Assembly: GCA_038325765.1 (NCBI GenBank)
Contig: JBBQJI010000022.1
Coordinates: 1 to 64,000 of the forward strand
DNA from: Xiheibacterium sp038325765
GTDB taxonomy: Bacteria > Myxococcota_A > Polyangia > Nannocystales > Nannocystaceae
Reading direction: 5' to 3'
Length of the DNA stretch: 64,000 bases
Part shown: one piece after another, positions 1 to 10,018 of the stretch
How positions within the stretch are numbered: the stretch's first letter is position 1
Layout: every line of letters starts with the position of its first letter
The notes under the pieces: generated by a model
Told to the model about the DNA's origin: nothing
Database searches by the model: none
Seen by the model: the letters and a program-made list of their open reading frames with translations, nothing else
Made by a program: the position numbers and the translations under genes

Positions 1-2
1 GT

Positions 3-62
3 GCGCGCGAGGTAGTCGCGGAAGGCCTCGACCGTATAGAGATAGTTCTCGGTCAGCGCGAA
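3..62 (-). CDS. C-terminal-direction fragment resembling a spermidine synthase-like protein (partial, runs off the left edge)
   Basis: Read on the minus strand, these bases give an open stretch with the core LTENYLYTVEAFRDYL. That wording is typical of the membrane-anchored spermidine synthase-like proteins, from memory of the family rather than a search. Upstream of it on the same strand (towards higher coordinates) the frame turns into Gly/Ala and Phe runs that are the antisense of a Lys/Pro-rich tail, so no credible N-terminus is present. Either the gene is cut here by an assembly junction or the match is chance. Only about 20 codons are visible. Confidence 0.3.
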
Positions 63-357
63 GGCGCCCGCGCCCGTCGCCGCGCCCGAGCCGGCCGCCG
101 CGCCCGCGCCGGTCGCCGCGCCCGAGCCTGTCGCCGCGCCCAAGAAGAAAAAAAAGGAGAAGAAGAAGCCGAAGAAGTCCGCCGGTGGGGACGATGGCTC
201 CGCCGAGGAACTCGGCGAGACCGACCCGCAGGCGGACCCTGAACCGAAGGCCGACCCGGAGTCCAAGCCTGAACCGAAGCCCGAGCCCGAGCCCGAGCCC
301 AAGCCCAAGCCGCTGCCCGATCCCGAGCCGGCGAAGAAGCCCGAGTTGCTCGAGTAA
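46..357 (+). CDS. Lys/Pro/Glu-rich C-terminal tail of an unidentified protein (5' end missing)
   Basis: An open plus-strand frame ends at a TAA at 355-357. It encodes Ala-Pro repeats (APAPVAAPEP type), then a run of lysines (about ten of fifteen residues), then KPEPKPEPEPEP-type repeats ending KKPELLE. Such low-complexity tails are common on envelope-spanning or nucleoid-type proteins of myxobacteria. In-frame stops at 13-15, 37-39 and 43-45 close the frame upstream, and there is no ATG or GTG after them, so the coding part must begin in sequence that is not continuous with this window. It is therefore a fragment or sits at a misjoin. Function not recognised. Confidence 0.4.
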   Translation, partial: FSVSAKAPAPVAAPEPAAAPAPVAAPEPVAAPKKKKKEKKKPKKSAGGDDGSAEELGETDPQADPEPKADPESKPEPKPEPEPEPKPKPLPDPEPAKKPELLE

Positions 358-367
358 CCGACGACGC

Positions 368-1000
368 TCACGCAGCGATGGCCGCGGCCAACAGCAGCTG
401 CCCGATGTAGTACGCCGGCAGCCCCCACAGCCGATTGACGACCGCGCGGCGCACGAAGACGTCGCGGGCCACGGAAAGATCCGACAGGTAGAACGCCGTC
501 GCGCCGCTGCGGATCGCCCACGTCGCCGCACCGCCGTCGCACGTCCACGCCAACGCCATCATCCCCGTGATGATGGCGACGTAGACGAGCACCGGGAACC
601 GCATGTCCGCCGGAACATGCGGTTCCAGCCACCGCCACACCGCCCATGCCGGGATCGTCAACACCGCGCCCACGGCAGCGGTGTGCACCCACGCGACGCC
701 GAGGCCGCCGAAGGCGAAGGCGTATCCGAGATGGCCGATCGCGAACGCGGACAGGCCCGCGAGGAACCACGGACGCCCCGCGAACAGCAGGCATGCGTCG
801 CCGATCGCACAGGCGAAGAGGGCCGCGAGTATCACGTGACCGAACCATGTCTCGGTCGCGCCTGCAGCCCACGCGGTGGCGAGGAATCCCGCCGATGCGC
901 TGAGCTTGGCGAACGCCCGAAGTGCGGCCAGATCGCGGTGTTCGGCGAGGAGCAGCACCGCGAGCGCGGCGACGGTCACGGCGACGGGCAGCAGCATCAC
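368..1000 (-). CDS. YhhN/TMEM86 family protein (lysoplasmalogenase-like)
   Basis: A 210-residue integral membrane protein made almost wholly of hydrophobic helices (about seven to eight). The C-terminal signature, a SDLSVARDVFV segment followed by LPAYYIGQLLLA, is the conserved end of the YhhN/TMEM86 family, whose characterised members hydrolyse the vinyl-ether bond of lysoplasmalogens in the membrane. The acidic residues in GDACLL and SDLSVARD are the ones expected for the active site. Length matches the family (200-230). It begins 4 bases after the stop of the AgmX-type gene upstream, so the two are probably co-transcribed. Plasmalogen-like ether lipids are known in myxobacteria, which fits, but substrate is inferred. 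Confidence 0.85.
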   Translation of the reverse strand: MMLLPVAVTVAALAVLLLAEHRDLAALRAFAKLSASAGFLATAWAAGATETWFGHVILAALFACAIGDACLLFAGRPWFLAGLSAFAIGHLGYAFAFGGLGVAWVHTAAVGAVLTIPAWAVWRWLEPHVPADMRFPVLVYVAIITGMMALAWTCDGGAATWAIRSGATAFYLSDLSVARDVFVRRAVVNRLWGLPAYYIGQLLLAAAIAA

Positions 1001-1004
1001 ACGA

Positions 1005-1712
1005 TCACCGCGGCGCCCCGGCGGGGGCGCCGGCGGGGGCGTCCGGGGCGAAGACGAACGGGTAGGTGACCTCGACGCGGCCTGCGTCGTCGGGCGCCGG
1101 GAACGACAGGCTCAGCATCGACTCGCGCATGCACTCGAGCAACGCGGGATCGCTGATCTCGCTGCTCGGATCGGTGTTGGCCTCGTCCACGACGCCGCCG
1201 ACGCTCGGGTCGCCCACGATCGCGAAGGTCATCGTGAGCGTGCCGCCGAGCTTGGGGTCGTCCTCGAGCGCCGACTCGTAGCACTCCTGCGCGATCGGCA
1301 GCAGATCTTCGCGGACGCGGGCCTGGATGTACTCGGGATCGAGATTGGGCTCCGCAGGCTCGGCGTGGTCGCCCTCGGCCGGCGGCGCCCCCGAACCGTC
1401 GCGCCGCCGTGGCGCCTGTCGCTGCAGCGTACGCAGCTGTTGCCGCAGCGCATCGGTGGTGGCGCGGTCGCGACGCTCGGTCCGGGTGCGCTCGGACACC
1501 GCCGGCGCAGCGCCTGCAGGCTTGCGCACCGTGGGCTCGGGCACTGCCACCCCTTCGTCCGCGCCGCGATGGCGCGACCCGGTCGCCGGCGGCGTGTCCG
1601 GGAACGCCGGCGTCGTCGAGGCCGACGTGTCGACGGTGCCGCGCCACAGCCAGAAGCCGGCCACCACGAGCAGCGCGAGCGCGGGCAGGGCGAGGTGCTT
1701 GGCCGACGACAT
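1005..1712 (-). CDS. AgmX/PglI C-terminal-domain protein, single membrane anchor
   Basis: A 235-residue protein with an N-terminal membrane segment (about residues 8-24), a Pro/Arg-rich low-complexity linker, and a C-terminal TonB-like AgmX/PglI domain from about residue 120. The domain shows the usual order: EYIQARVREDLLPIAQECYE, then a GTLTMTFAIVGDPSVGGVV beta segment, then a DPALLECMRESMLSLSFP helix and a closing strand. Related proteins in myxobacteria are found near gliding and adventurous-motility or envelope genes, but most have no assigned role. It is followed after 4 bases by the lysoplasmalogenase-like gene. Two conserved cysteines (QECYE and LECMR) probably form a disulphide outside the cytoplasm. 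Confidence 0.75.
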   Translation of the reverse strand: MSSAKHLALPALALLVVAGFWLWRGTVDTSASTTPAFPDTPPATGSRHRGADEGVAVPEPTVRKPAGAAPAVSERTRTERRDRATTDALRQQLRTLQRQAPRRRDGSGAPPAEGDHAEPAEPNLDPEYIQARVREDLLPIAQECYESALEDDPKLGGTLTMTFAIVGDPSVGGVVDEANTDPSSEISDPALLECMRESMLSLSFPAPDDAGRVEVTYPFVFAPDAPAGAPAGAPR

Positions 1713-1743
1713 GCCGGCAGTATGCCGAGCCCACAGGTCCCGG

Positions 1744-3135
1744 TCACGCGATCGCGTAGCGATCGCGCAGCGCGGCGAACACCGCCCGCACCCCGAAGAT
1801 CTCGCCGCCGACCGGCCGGCCGGGCCTGCTCGAGACGTTCCACGCCATGGTGTCGATGTGGACGAACCGCCGCTTGGGGCCGACGAATTCGCGGAGGAAC
1901 AGCGCCGCCGTGATCGCGCCGCCCTCGGAGACGGAGCCGACGTTGTTGAGATCGGCGATCGGGCTGTCCAGGTAGCGCCGATACGGGGCGAACAGCGGCA
2001 GCGGCCACATCGGATCGCCCGTGGTCAGTCCGGCTGCCACGAACGCATCGCGCACCGCGTCGTCGGTGCAGAACAACGCGGGCAGCTCGGTGCCCAGGGC
2101 GACCCTCGCGGCGCCGGTGAGCGTCGCGAAGTCGATGACGAGATCGGGATCGTCGTCCTCGGCGGCGGCCAGGGCGTCGCACAGGATCAGGCGGCCCTCG
2201 GCGTCGGTGTTGCCGATCTCCACGGTGGTGCCCTTGCGCGTGCGCAGGATGTCGCCCGGGCGGTACGCGTTGCCGGCGACGCTGTTCTCGACGATCGGCA
2301 CCAGCACCCGCAGCCGTACCGGCAGCTTCGCGCCCATGATCATGTGGGCGAGCGCGAGCACCGAGGCGGCGCCACCCATGTCCTTCTTCATGAGGCGCAT
2401 GCCCGCGGCCGACTTGAGATCGAGCCCGCCCGAGTCGAAACACACGCCCTTGCCGATGAGCGTCAGCTTGGGCGCGTCCTCGTCGCCCCAGTGAACGTCC
2501 ACGATCCGCGGCGCGCGGGTGCTCGCCCGGCCCACGGCGTGGATGGTGGGGTACCCCTTGAGCAGCAGACCCTCTCCGATCGTGACGCTGTGCTGGGCCC
2601 CGAACTGCTGCGCGAGATCGATCGCAGCCTGCGCGAGCTCGGCGGGGCCCATGTCGGACGCCGGCGTGTTGACCAGGTCGCGGCCGCTGCACAGCGCGGC
2701 GATGGTGCGACCGGTCGCGGCCACGTCGGCGCCCTTGGGCCACACGAGCACCGGGTACTTCTTGGCGCGGGCCTTCTCGGGGTTCTTGTAGCGACGAAAC
2801 CCGTACGACGCGAGGGCCCAGCCCAGGGCCGCGTCGTCGGCGAGGGATGGATCGAGGCCCTCGAAGCGGTACCGCCCCGGCGGCAGCTTCGCGACCGCGG
2901 CCGAGAAGTCCCACGGCTCGGGCCGCTCACCGACGCCGAGCACGACCTCGGCGAGCTTGCCGTCGCGGCTGGGCACGAGCGCGACCTTGCCGCGCTCGCC
3001 GGCGAACGCCGTGGCGTCGAGCCAGCTGCGCGTGGCCGCCGGCCGCTTCTCGAGCCACTTCGCGAACGCAGCGCGTGTGAGGGCGTGGATCGGGGTGGCG
3101 GGGGGCTTCTCGCGCGTCGTGAGGCTCTCGAGCAT
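1744..3135 (-). CDS. Leucyl aminopeptidase, M17 family
   Basis: A 463-residue cytosolic dinuclear-metal aminopeptidase. The family signatures are present: GKGVCFDSGGLDLK near residue 230 (metal ligands and catalytic Lys), MKKDMGGAA, and the diagnostic NTDAEGRL near residue 307 that binds the two metals. Length and N-domain suit the shorter PepB/LAP-like M17 group. I chose the ATG at 3135 because the normal N-domain begins there. The frame stays open for 106 codons further upstream (to 3453), and that extra part looks like a piece of a different domain (see the separate entry). It likely acts in peptide turnover, a large need in a proteolytic predator. The AgmX-type gene follows after 31 bases. 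Confidence 0.93.
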   Translation of the reverse strand: MLESLTTREKPPATPIHALTRAAFAKWLEKRPAATRSWLDATAFAGERGKVALVPSRDGKLAEVVLGVGERPEPWDFSAAVAKLPPGRYRFEGLDPSLADDAALGWALASYGFRRYKNPEKARAKKYPVLVWPKGADVAATGRTIAALCSGRDLVNTPASDMGPAELAQAAIDLAQQFGAQHSVTIGEGLLLKGYPTIHAVGRASTRAPRIVDVHWGDEDAPKLTLIGKGVCFDSGGLDLKSAAGMRLMKKDMGGAASVLALAHMIMGAKLPVRLRVLVPIVENSVAGNAYRPGDILRTRKGTTVEIGNTDAEGRLILCDALAAAEDDDPDLVIDFATLTGAARVALGTELPALFCTDDAVRDAFVAAGLTTGDPMWPLPLFAPYRRYLDSPIADLNNVGSVSEGGAITAALFLREFVGPKRRFVHIDTMAWNVSSRPGRPVGGEIFGVRAVFAALRDRYAIA

Positions 3136-3453
3136 GCGCCGCGACGTTAGCACGCCGCGCGATCGCGGAGATCCGCTGCCCGCGACTCCGACGAACGATG
3201 ACGGATCCGCGTCGCGCAACACCGCGGCGGAATCGATGCGGGCCGTGCTCGACGCTCGGTGCCGTGGCCGACTCAGTTCGGCTTCGGGCGCTTCGCCCTC
3301 GGGCCGGGCGCCGCGGAGCCGTTCGAGGAGACAGGCATCGCCGGCCGGATCACCCACCGAGCCACGGACGATCGTCTGGCGCTCGACCACGCCCGCGGCG
3401 GTGATCGACACCTGCACGCCCATGCTCGCCTGCTCGCTCCGAGCGCGACTCAC
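3136..3453 (-). pseudogene. Possible remnant of an AgmX/TonB-type C-terminal domain, in frame with the aminopeptidase
   Basis: The stretch between the aminopeptidase and the Cys-rich lipoprotein is over 300 bases and carries no clear gene. On the minus strand it is open and in frame with the aminopeptidase. Its first part reads MGVQVSITAAGVVERQTIVR then GDPAGDACLLERLR. That pattern resembles the last strand and helix of the AgmX-type domain seen intact at 1005-1712 (beta strand, G-V-V, then a Cys-containing helix). After about 45 residues the composition becomes Arg/Ser-rich and uninformative. It may be a decayed gene end, an N-terminal extension of the aminopeptidase, or simply an open GC-rich frame. 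Confidence 0.3.
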
Positions 3454-3470
3454 TCACTCCACGCGCGGCG

Positions 3471-4145
3471 TCAGCACGCCCCGCATGCGTTCGTCGCGAC
3501 ATCGACGCAGATCTGGTCCCACTGCTCCAGGCAGCAGACGAAGTCATCGTCGCACACGCACTGCTCGATCGTGTCGTCGACGCAGCCCGGGGTGCCGTTC
3601 GCGGCGCAGCAGTCCCCGTCGCCGCCGATGCCAGGGCATTCGGCGCAGCCGAGGATCACCGCTTGCACGGTGCAGATGTCGTCCCACTCGACGTCGCAAC
3701 AAAACGGCTCTTGCGCGCAGACGCAGTCCTCGACCGTGACGTCACCGCAGCCAGCACCGCTTTGTGGCTGACAGCAGGCACCAGCGCCGTTGGTGTCGGA
3801 GTCCCCGTCGCTCGAGCTCGACGTACCCGTATCCGCGCTGGGTGCCGTGGTGCTGGTGCCATACGGGCCGTCCGAACTGGACGCGTCGGATGGGTCGCTG
3901 GGATCGGACGGGTCACTGGGGTCAGAGGGGTCAGACGGATCGCTCGGATCGGACGGACGACTCGGATCGCTCGGGTCGGGCGCCGTGGTGAACGAGCCGC
4001 CGCTCGGATCCGTCGTGCCGAGGCTCGCGCTCGCCCCGGCCGTGAACACGGCGCCGGTGCCGTCGTCGGCTCCCTCGTCGCCATCGTCACCACACGCGGC
4101 CGATGACGCCGCCACCAGGGCGACGAGGACGAAGCTGGGTCTCAT
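3471..4145 (-). CDS. Secreted lipoprotein with Asp-Pro-Ser repeats and two Cys-rich modules
   Basis: A 224-residue protein beginning MRPSFVLVALVAASSAACGDD, a signal peptide with lipobox SAAC, so the mature protein is lipid-anchored. Next comes a Thr/Ser/Gly-rich spacer containing about nine SDP or DPS repeats (coded at about 3890-3975), which should be a flexible stalk. The C-terminal 100 residues hold two copies of a Cys-rich module of the form CC..GC.D..IE.CVC...FCC...WD.IC....C..C. This module is widespread in myxobacterial and planctomycete secreted proteins; its function is unknown to me. The gene's start codon overlaps the stop of the upstream FHA-kinase gene (ATGA), so the two are translationally coupled. 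Confidence 0.8.
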   Translation of the reverse strand: MRPSFVLVALVAASSAACGDDGDEGADDGTGAVFTAGASASLGTTDPSGGSFTTAPDPSDPSRPSDPSDPSDPSDPSDPSDPSDPSDASSSDGPYGTSTTAPSADTGTSSSSDGDSDTNGAGACCQPQSGAGCGDVTVEDCVCAQEPFCCDVEWDDICTVQAVILGCAECPGIGGDGDCCAANGTPGCVDDTIEQCVCDDDFVCCLEQWDQICVDVATNACGAC

Positions 4146-5656
4146 GGTTCGGTGCTCCGGCGGTGGCGGCCCAAGGCGGTGGCGACGTTGCGCCACAGCC
4201 TGTCGGCGTCGAAGGGCTTGTTGAGCATGGTGGTGCCGCCGGCGTCCTCGAGACGTCGCTCGCGGCGGGGATCGCTGTGCCCCGATGCGACGATGATCGG
4301 CAGCCCGGGATCCCGCGCCCGCATGCGCGCGATGGTCTGCTCACCATCGAGGTTGGGCATGTCGAGATCGACGATCGCGACGTCGAAGGGATCGGTGGCC
4401 GCGGCGTGGATCTCGACGGCGTCGAGCCCATCGACGGCGGTGACCACCTCCATGCCGAAGCGCTCGAGGATCCGCCGCGTCGTGTTGCGGACCAGGGGTT
4501 CGTCGTCGACGAGCAGGACGCGTCCGGCCAGGCGGGCCCGCTGCACCGGCTCGACGCTGATCGGGGTCGTCTCCCCCGACATCGTGGCCGGCAGCGTGAC
4601 GACGAGGCGGGTGCCGACGCCGACTTCGCTGGTCATCGAGAGGTCGCCGCCGTGCCCTCGCACGATGCGGAACGCGGTCGCGAGGCCGAGGCCTGTGCCC
4701 TCGCCCTTGGCCTTGGTGGTGAAGAACGGCTGGAAGGCTGCGGCGAGCGTCGCGGGCTCCATGCCGACGCCGGTATCCTCGATCACGATCCGCGCCAGCG
4801 GTCCGTCGCCCTTCGGTCCGGCGATCCGGTGCCCCTCGATGCGCAGCACGCCGCCGCCTGGCATCGCCTGCTTGGCGTTCACGCAGGCGTTCATCAGGAC
4901 CTGTAGTAGCTGGGTCGGGTCGCCGAGGACGGCCAGGTTGGGGGCCACATCGGTCACGAGTTCGAGCGAGCGCGGCACGGTGCGCCGCAGCAGCCCGACG
5001 ACCTCGCCCACGAGGCGCTCGAGCATGACCACTTCGCGGACCCGCCGCTGCGGTCGTGCGAACGACATCAATTGTCCGGTGAGCTCCGCGGCGCGCCGCG
5101 CCGCCGACTCGATCTCGTCGAGGCAATCGGCCGTCTCAGCGGCGGACGTCGGCTTCTCCTTGAGGTAGCTGACGTTGCCCAGCACCGTGACGATGAGGTT
5201 GTTGAAGTCGTGGGCGATGCCACCGGCGAGCTGACCGAGCAGGTGCAGTTTCTGCGCCTGGAGGACCTGTTCCTCGTAGCGGTCGTGGCGCGTGAACAGC
5301 AGGATCGTCGTGCTGCCGATCGCGACCTTGTCGCCCGAGTGCAGCGGTGCCGTGCCGATGCGGACGCCGTTGACGAAGGTCCCGTTGCGGCTGCCGAGAT
5401 CCTCGATGATGAACTCGCCGTTGGTGCTACGCCGGATCGCGCTGTGGCGTCGCGACACACCGTCGTCCTGGACCGTGATTCCAACGTCGGAATCGCGGCC
5501 GATGACGATGTCGTCGTCGACGGGGAAGCGGTGCCCGGCGTCGGGTCCGACGAGGATCACCACCTGCGCGGTGGGCCCGTCGCCGTTGTTCGCCGCCTGC
5601 GGACCCAAGACACCGAGCGTCAGGGTGGCTTCGATCTGTCCCTCGTCGTCGTTCAT
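4142..5656 (-). CDS. Hybrid sensor: FHA domain, histidine kinase and C-terminal receiver
   Basis: A 504-residue cytoplasmic hybrid kinase with no membrane segment. Domains: FHA at about residues 35-120 (GRDSDVGI, SRRHSAI, LGSRNGTFVNG), which binds phosphothreonine peptides; HisKA with LAGGIAHDFNN, phospho-accepting His149; HATPase with the N box (LMNACVNAKQAM), DTGVGM and GEGTGLGLA; receiver from about residue 379 with DD at 384-385, phospho-acceptor Asp430 in VDLDMP and the Lys in LNKPF. The HDFNN wording marks the HPK4-type family. FHA input suggests that a Ser/Thr kinase, such as the one encoded at 6460-7662, feeds this two-component pathway. Start ATG at 5656 follows from the acidic MNDDEGQ N-terminus. 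No output domain, so a partner regulator must exist elsewhere. Confidence 0.93.
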   Translation of the reverse strand: MNDDEGQIEATLTLGVLGPQAANNGDGPTAQVVILVGPDAGHRFPVDDDIVIGRDSDVGITVQDDGVSRRHSAIRRSTNGEFIIEDLGSRNGTFVNGVRIGTAPLHSGDKVAIGSTTILLFTRHDRYEEQVLQAQKLHLLGQLAGGIAHDFNNLIVTVLGNVSYLKEKPTSAAETADCLDEIESAARRAAELTGQLMSFARPQRRVREVVMLERLVGEVVGLLRRTVPRSLELVTDVAPNLAVLGDPTQLLQVLMNACVNAKQAMPGGGVLRIEGHRIAGPKGDGPLARIVIEDTGVGMEPATLAAAFQPFFTTKAKGEGTGLGLATAFRIVRGHGGDLSMTSEVGVGTRLVVTLPATMSGETTPISVEPVQRARLAGRVLLVDDEPLVRNTTRRILERFGMEVVTAVDGLDAVEIHAAATDPFDVAIVDLDMPNLDGEQTIARMRARDPGLPIIVASGHSDPRRERRLEDAGGTTMLNKPFDADRLWRNVATALGRHRRSTEP

Positions 5657-5841
5657 CGTCGCGCGCCATCGTACCCCGGCGCTCGCCCGGTGGTGGGCGG
5701 TGGCGACCAGACTCGCCATGCGCCGCCCGGCGCGCTCCGGAACCGCTCAGGTGGCCGAACTGCCGTTCTCGCGATTCCGGCCACTTCCGGCGATCCACGT
5801 CGGGGCACGCGGCTTGCGATGCGCTCGATTGAGGCGCGCGC

Positions 5842-6453
5842 ATGCACGAGACTTCCGCAGCGGCTTCTGATGCCCTCGCACGGGCGCTCGGCGTCACGCG
5901 AGCCATCGACGATACGTGGGCGTGGGCTACGGCGCCGCTCACCGAGGCCGCCGCGCTGGGGCGCGCACTCGCCCAGTTGGTGGAGCAGCGCGATCTGCCG
6001 CTGGGGGGGATGCGCGCGATGACCCAGCGCGCGCTCGGCGAGCCGGCGCGGCCATCGGTCGTCGATCGGTGGCTCGAGCAGGACGTCGAGGTGACTGCGC
6101 TGCTGCGTCGGGTGACCGCGGTCGCGCGCGCGCTCGAGGGTCTGCATTCGCGCACACGCGTCGCGATGCGTACGGCGATGGTGCTCGCCCTCGGCGCGCC
6201 CGCGCTCGTGCGTCTCGCGGCCGCCGAGGTCTGGCGGCGTGGTCCGGCGCCCGACCGCGACGCGGTGCTGCGCGCCCTCGAGGCGGTCCCGATCGCGGCC
6301 AAGCGACGGGCCGAGGCGCTGCGCGCCGAGTCGGGGATGGCGGCCACCTCGGCGCAGCGGGCGACGGACGCGATCCTCGACGCGCTGCGCCCCCGCGTGC
6401 GTGCGCCGCAGGCGATGATGCGGACCGATCGACTCCCCGCTGTCGGCCCCTGA
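5842..6453 (+). CDS. Hypothetical protein, Ala/Arg-rich helical
   Basis: A 203-residue soluble protein with no signal peptide or membrane span and no domain I recognise. Composition is Ala/Arg/Leu-rich and predicted to be nearly all alpha-helical. It lies between two converging or diverging signalling genes (an FHA-histidine kinase upstream on the other strand, and a Ser/Thr kinase ending 6 bases downstream on the other strand). The 185-base region before it is shared with the FHA-kinase promoter. Coding is supported by length, third-position GC and a clean start; function cannot be assigned. Confidence 0.6.
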   Translation: MHETSAAASDALARALGVTRAIDDTWAWATAPLTEAAALGRALAQLVEQRDLPLGGMRAMTQRALGEPARPSVVDRWLEQDVEVTALLRRVTAVARALEGLHSRTRVAMRTAMVLALGAPALVRLAAAEVWRRGPAPDRDAVLRALEAVPIAAKRRAEALRAESGMAATSAQRATDAILDALRPRVRAPQAMMRTDRLPAVGP

Positions 6454-6459
6454 GCGGCG

Positions 6460-7662
6460 TCACAGCTCGCCGGGGTACGCGAGCACGAAGTACGCAGCGC
6501 CGAGCGCGAACACGTCGCCGGGCTCGACGAACATCGGGCGGCGCAGCGGCTCGCCGTTGCAGCTGAGCTCCACGTGTACGCCGAGCGGGCGGATCTGCAT
6601 CGGTCGATCGGCGCCGCTCCAGTCGACCAGGGCCCCGACGTCGACGCCGCAGCCGGGCACGACCAACTCGCAGCTCGGCGCGGCCCCGAGGCTGCGGCGG
6701 CCCGGCGCGAGCGCGAGATCTGCGGGGCGGCCGCCGGGCGCGAGCACCCGCAGTCGCGCCGACGGCATGGCGTCCAGATCGTCGCAGAGGATCGAACCCA
6801 GGGTGCTGGCCATCTCGCCGGCCGTCTGCGGCCGCACGAGCGGGTCTTTCGCCAACGAACGCCGGAGCAGATCGAGCAGCGCGTCGGGCAGTCCGCCGCA
6901 CCCAGGATAGCGGGTGATGGGCACCATGTTGCGCATCGCGTGGGCATCGAGCCACGCGATGGGATTGTCGCGCAGCGCCTCGACGACCTCGGTGACGTGA
7001 CGGTGGGGGAACAGCACCGCGTAGCCGCAGAGCATCTCGTACAGGATCGTCGCGAGGCTGTAGACGTCCGAGGCCGGTGTGAGCTGGTCGGTGACGAGTT
7101 GCTCGGGCTGGCAGTAGTGCGGGGTGCCGACGACCGTGCGCGCTGCCGTGGCGTTGGTGCCGTACGCCCACGGCACGCCCCACGCGCGCGCAAGCCCGAA
7201 GTCGAGCAGCTTGACCGTGCCGTCGGTCTCGATCCAGATGTTCGCTGGCTTCACGTCGCGGTGCACGACACCCTGGGCGTGCGCCTCGGCCAGCCCCATG
7301 CACGCCTGCATCACGATGCGCAGCGCCTCGCCGACGGACATGGGCTCGTCGAAGTCGTGGAAGTGATCCAGCTGCTGGCCCTCGACGTAGTCCATCAGCA
7401 CGTAGAAATGGTCGGCGCCGATGCTCGAGCCGTGGAGGCGCGCGACGTGGGGATTGCTGAGCGAGCGCAGTACGGCGACCTCACGGATCGCCCGCTTGAT
7501 CATGTCCTCGCTCATCCGCGGGTTGTCGGCGACCTTGAGCGCGAGCGGTCGATCGTAGCCGGGCGCCAGCACCTTGTAGACGTGGGCGAACGAGCCGACC
7601 CCGGCCTCCGCGAGGATCTCGAAGTCGCGATACATCATGCCGGGCTGCAGCGTCTCGGGCAT
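6460..7662 (-). CDS. Hanks-type Ser/Thr protein kinase with C-terminal FHA-like domain
   Basis: A 400-residue soluble kinase. Key residues, numbered from the ATG at 7662: glycine loop GVGSFAHV at 21-28, ATP-binding Lys43 (ALKV), catalytic HRDVKPAN at 134-141, DFGLA at 154-158, activation-segment GTPHYCQPEQ, and an R in KDPLVRPQ. All catalytic residues are intact, although the usual APE is QPE. The last 90 residues resemble an FHA fold (GRRSLGAAPSCELVVPG, then GVHVELSCNGEPL and a closing strand), so it could dock onto its own phosphorylated sites. No membrane segment. An upstream ATG at 7740 is possible but would overlap the oppositely oriented gene at 7757. Confidence 0.9.
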   Translation of the reverse strand: MPETLQPGMMYRDFEILAEAGVGSFAHVYKVLAPGYDRPLALKVADNPRMSEDMIKRAIREVAVLRSLSNPHVARLHGSSIGADHFYVLMDYVEGQQLDHFHDFDEPMSVGEALRIVMQACMGLAEAHAQGVVHRDVKPANIWIETDGTVKLLDFGLARAWGVPWAYGTNATAARTVVGTPHYCQPEQLVTDQLTPASDVYSLATILYEMLCGYAVLFPHRHVTEVVEALRDNPIAWLDAHAMRNMVPITRYPGCGGLPDALLDLLRRSLAKDPLVRPQTAGEMASTLGSILCDDLDAMPSARLRVLAPGGRPADLALAPGRRSLGAAPSCELVVPGCGVDVGALVDWSGADRPMQIRPLGVHVELSCNGEPLRRPMFVEPGDVFALGAAYFVLAYPGEL

Positions 7663-7756
7663 CGGAGGTGGCGCAGCGTAGCGTAACGGCTTCACGCTCC
7701 GATGTGGGGGGGCGTTGAGTTCGCACCGCGCAGCGTCCATGGTCTACAGTCGGCCG

Positions 7757-8445
7757 GTGGCCGTCCCACCGATCCGCGTGCGCTGGATCGACCGCGTCGT
7801 CGGCGTGACGATCGGCGCGGGCGCGACGGCGTGGCTGTTGCGCGGGGACCCGGAAGCTGTGGCGGTGCGCGACGAAGGTCCGCCGGCGGGCGTGGGCATC
7901 GATCCTGTGGCCATCGCGGGCGAGCAGGCGCCGGATGCTCCGAGCCGCAAGGTGATGACGGCGGGCGCGGGCGTGGTGGCTCCCACCGACGCGGCGGCTC
8001 CCGTGTCCTCCGATCCCACCGACGACGCTGCGATCGCTGCGCCCCACGTCGCGATGCCTGTCGACGTTCCGACCGCTGGACTCGACGTGCAACCATCGGC
8101 GACACCCGCGGCGGATCCCGCCGACGCGCCGGCGCTGCCACTGCCGCGGATGCCGGGCGACACGCGGCTGTCGGGCTCGTCCCGCTTCGATGCGACGGGG
8201 CCGGCCTGGATCCTCAAGGCGGCGTACCGAATGCACGTGCGCGAGCACCACGTCATCGGTTTTTACCGCAAGGCGCTCGCCGACCAAGGGCTCACTGTGA
8301 CGCAGTCGGAGGATCCGCCCGGTCTCGACGGCAGCATCAAGACGTACCTGCACGGCAGGAGTGCCCGTGTCCACGCGCAGGTCGGCATCTTGCCGCGCAC
8401 CGGCGAACTCGAGACCCGCGTGTGGATCCTGTGGCGGACGCGCGC

Positions 8446-8449
<4 letters not shown>
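7757..8449 (+). CDS. Hypothetical membrane-anchored protein with Pro/Ala linker
   Basis: About 230 residues. The N-terminus is a short basic stretch (RVRWIDR) followed by one hydrophobic segment (VVGVTIGAGATAWLL), so it should be anchored with the rest outside the cytoplasm. A 110-residue Ala/Pro/Asp-rich linker leads to a compact C-terminal region (SSRFDATGPAWILKAAYRMH onwards, about 85 residues) with mixed alpha/beta character that I do not recognise. I chose the GTG at 7757; an ATG at 7739 in frame is the alternative. Its stop overlaps the GTG of the NlpC/P60 gene by 4 bases, so they are coupled, which suggests a role at the cell wall. Confidence 0.6.
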
Positions 8450-9962
<1,513 letters not shown>

Positions 9963-10018
9963 GCGGGGGCCGGAATGTAGCGGCGTGATCCCTTGGCGTC
10001 AACAGCCCCGCGGCGGTC

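Noticed and set aside
3890..3975. Repeat cluster considered as a CRISPR-like array
   Set aside because: The short units (9 to 12 bases) code for SDP/DPS repeats in frame; there are no spacers.
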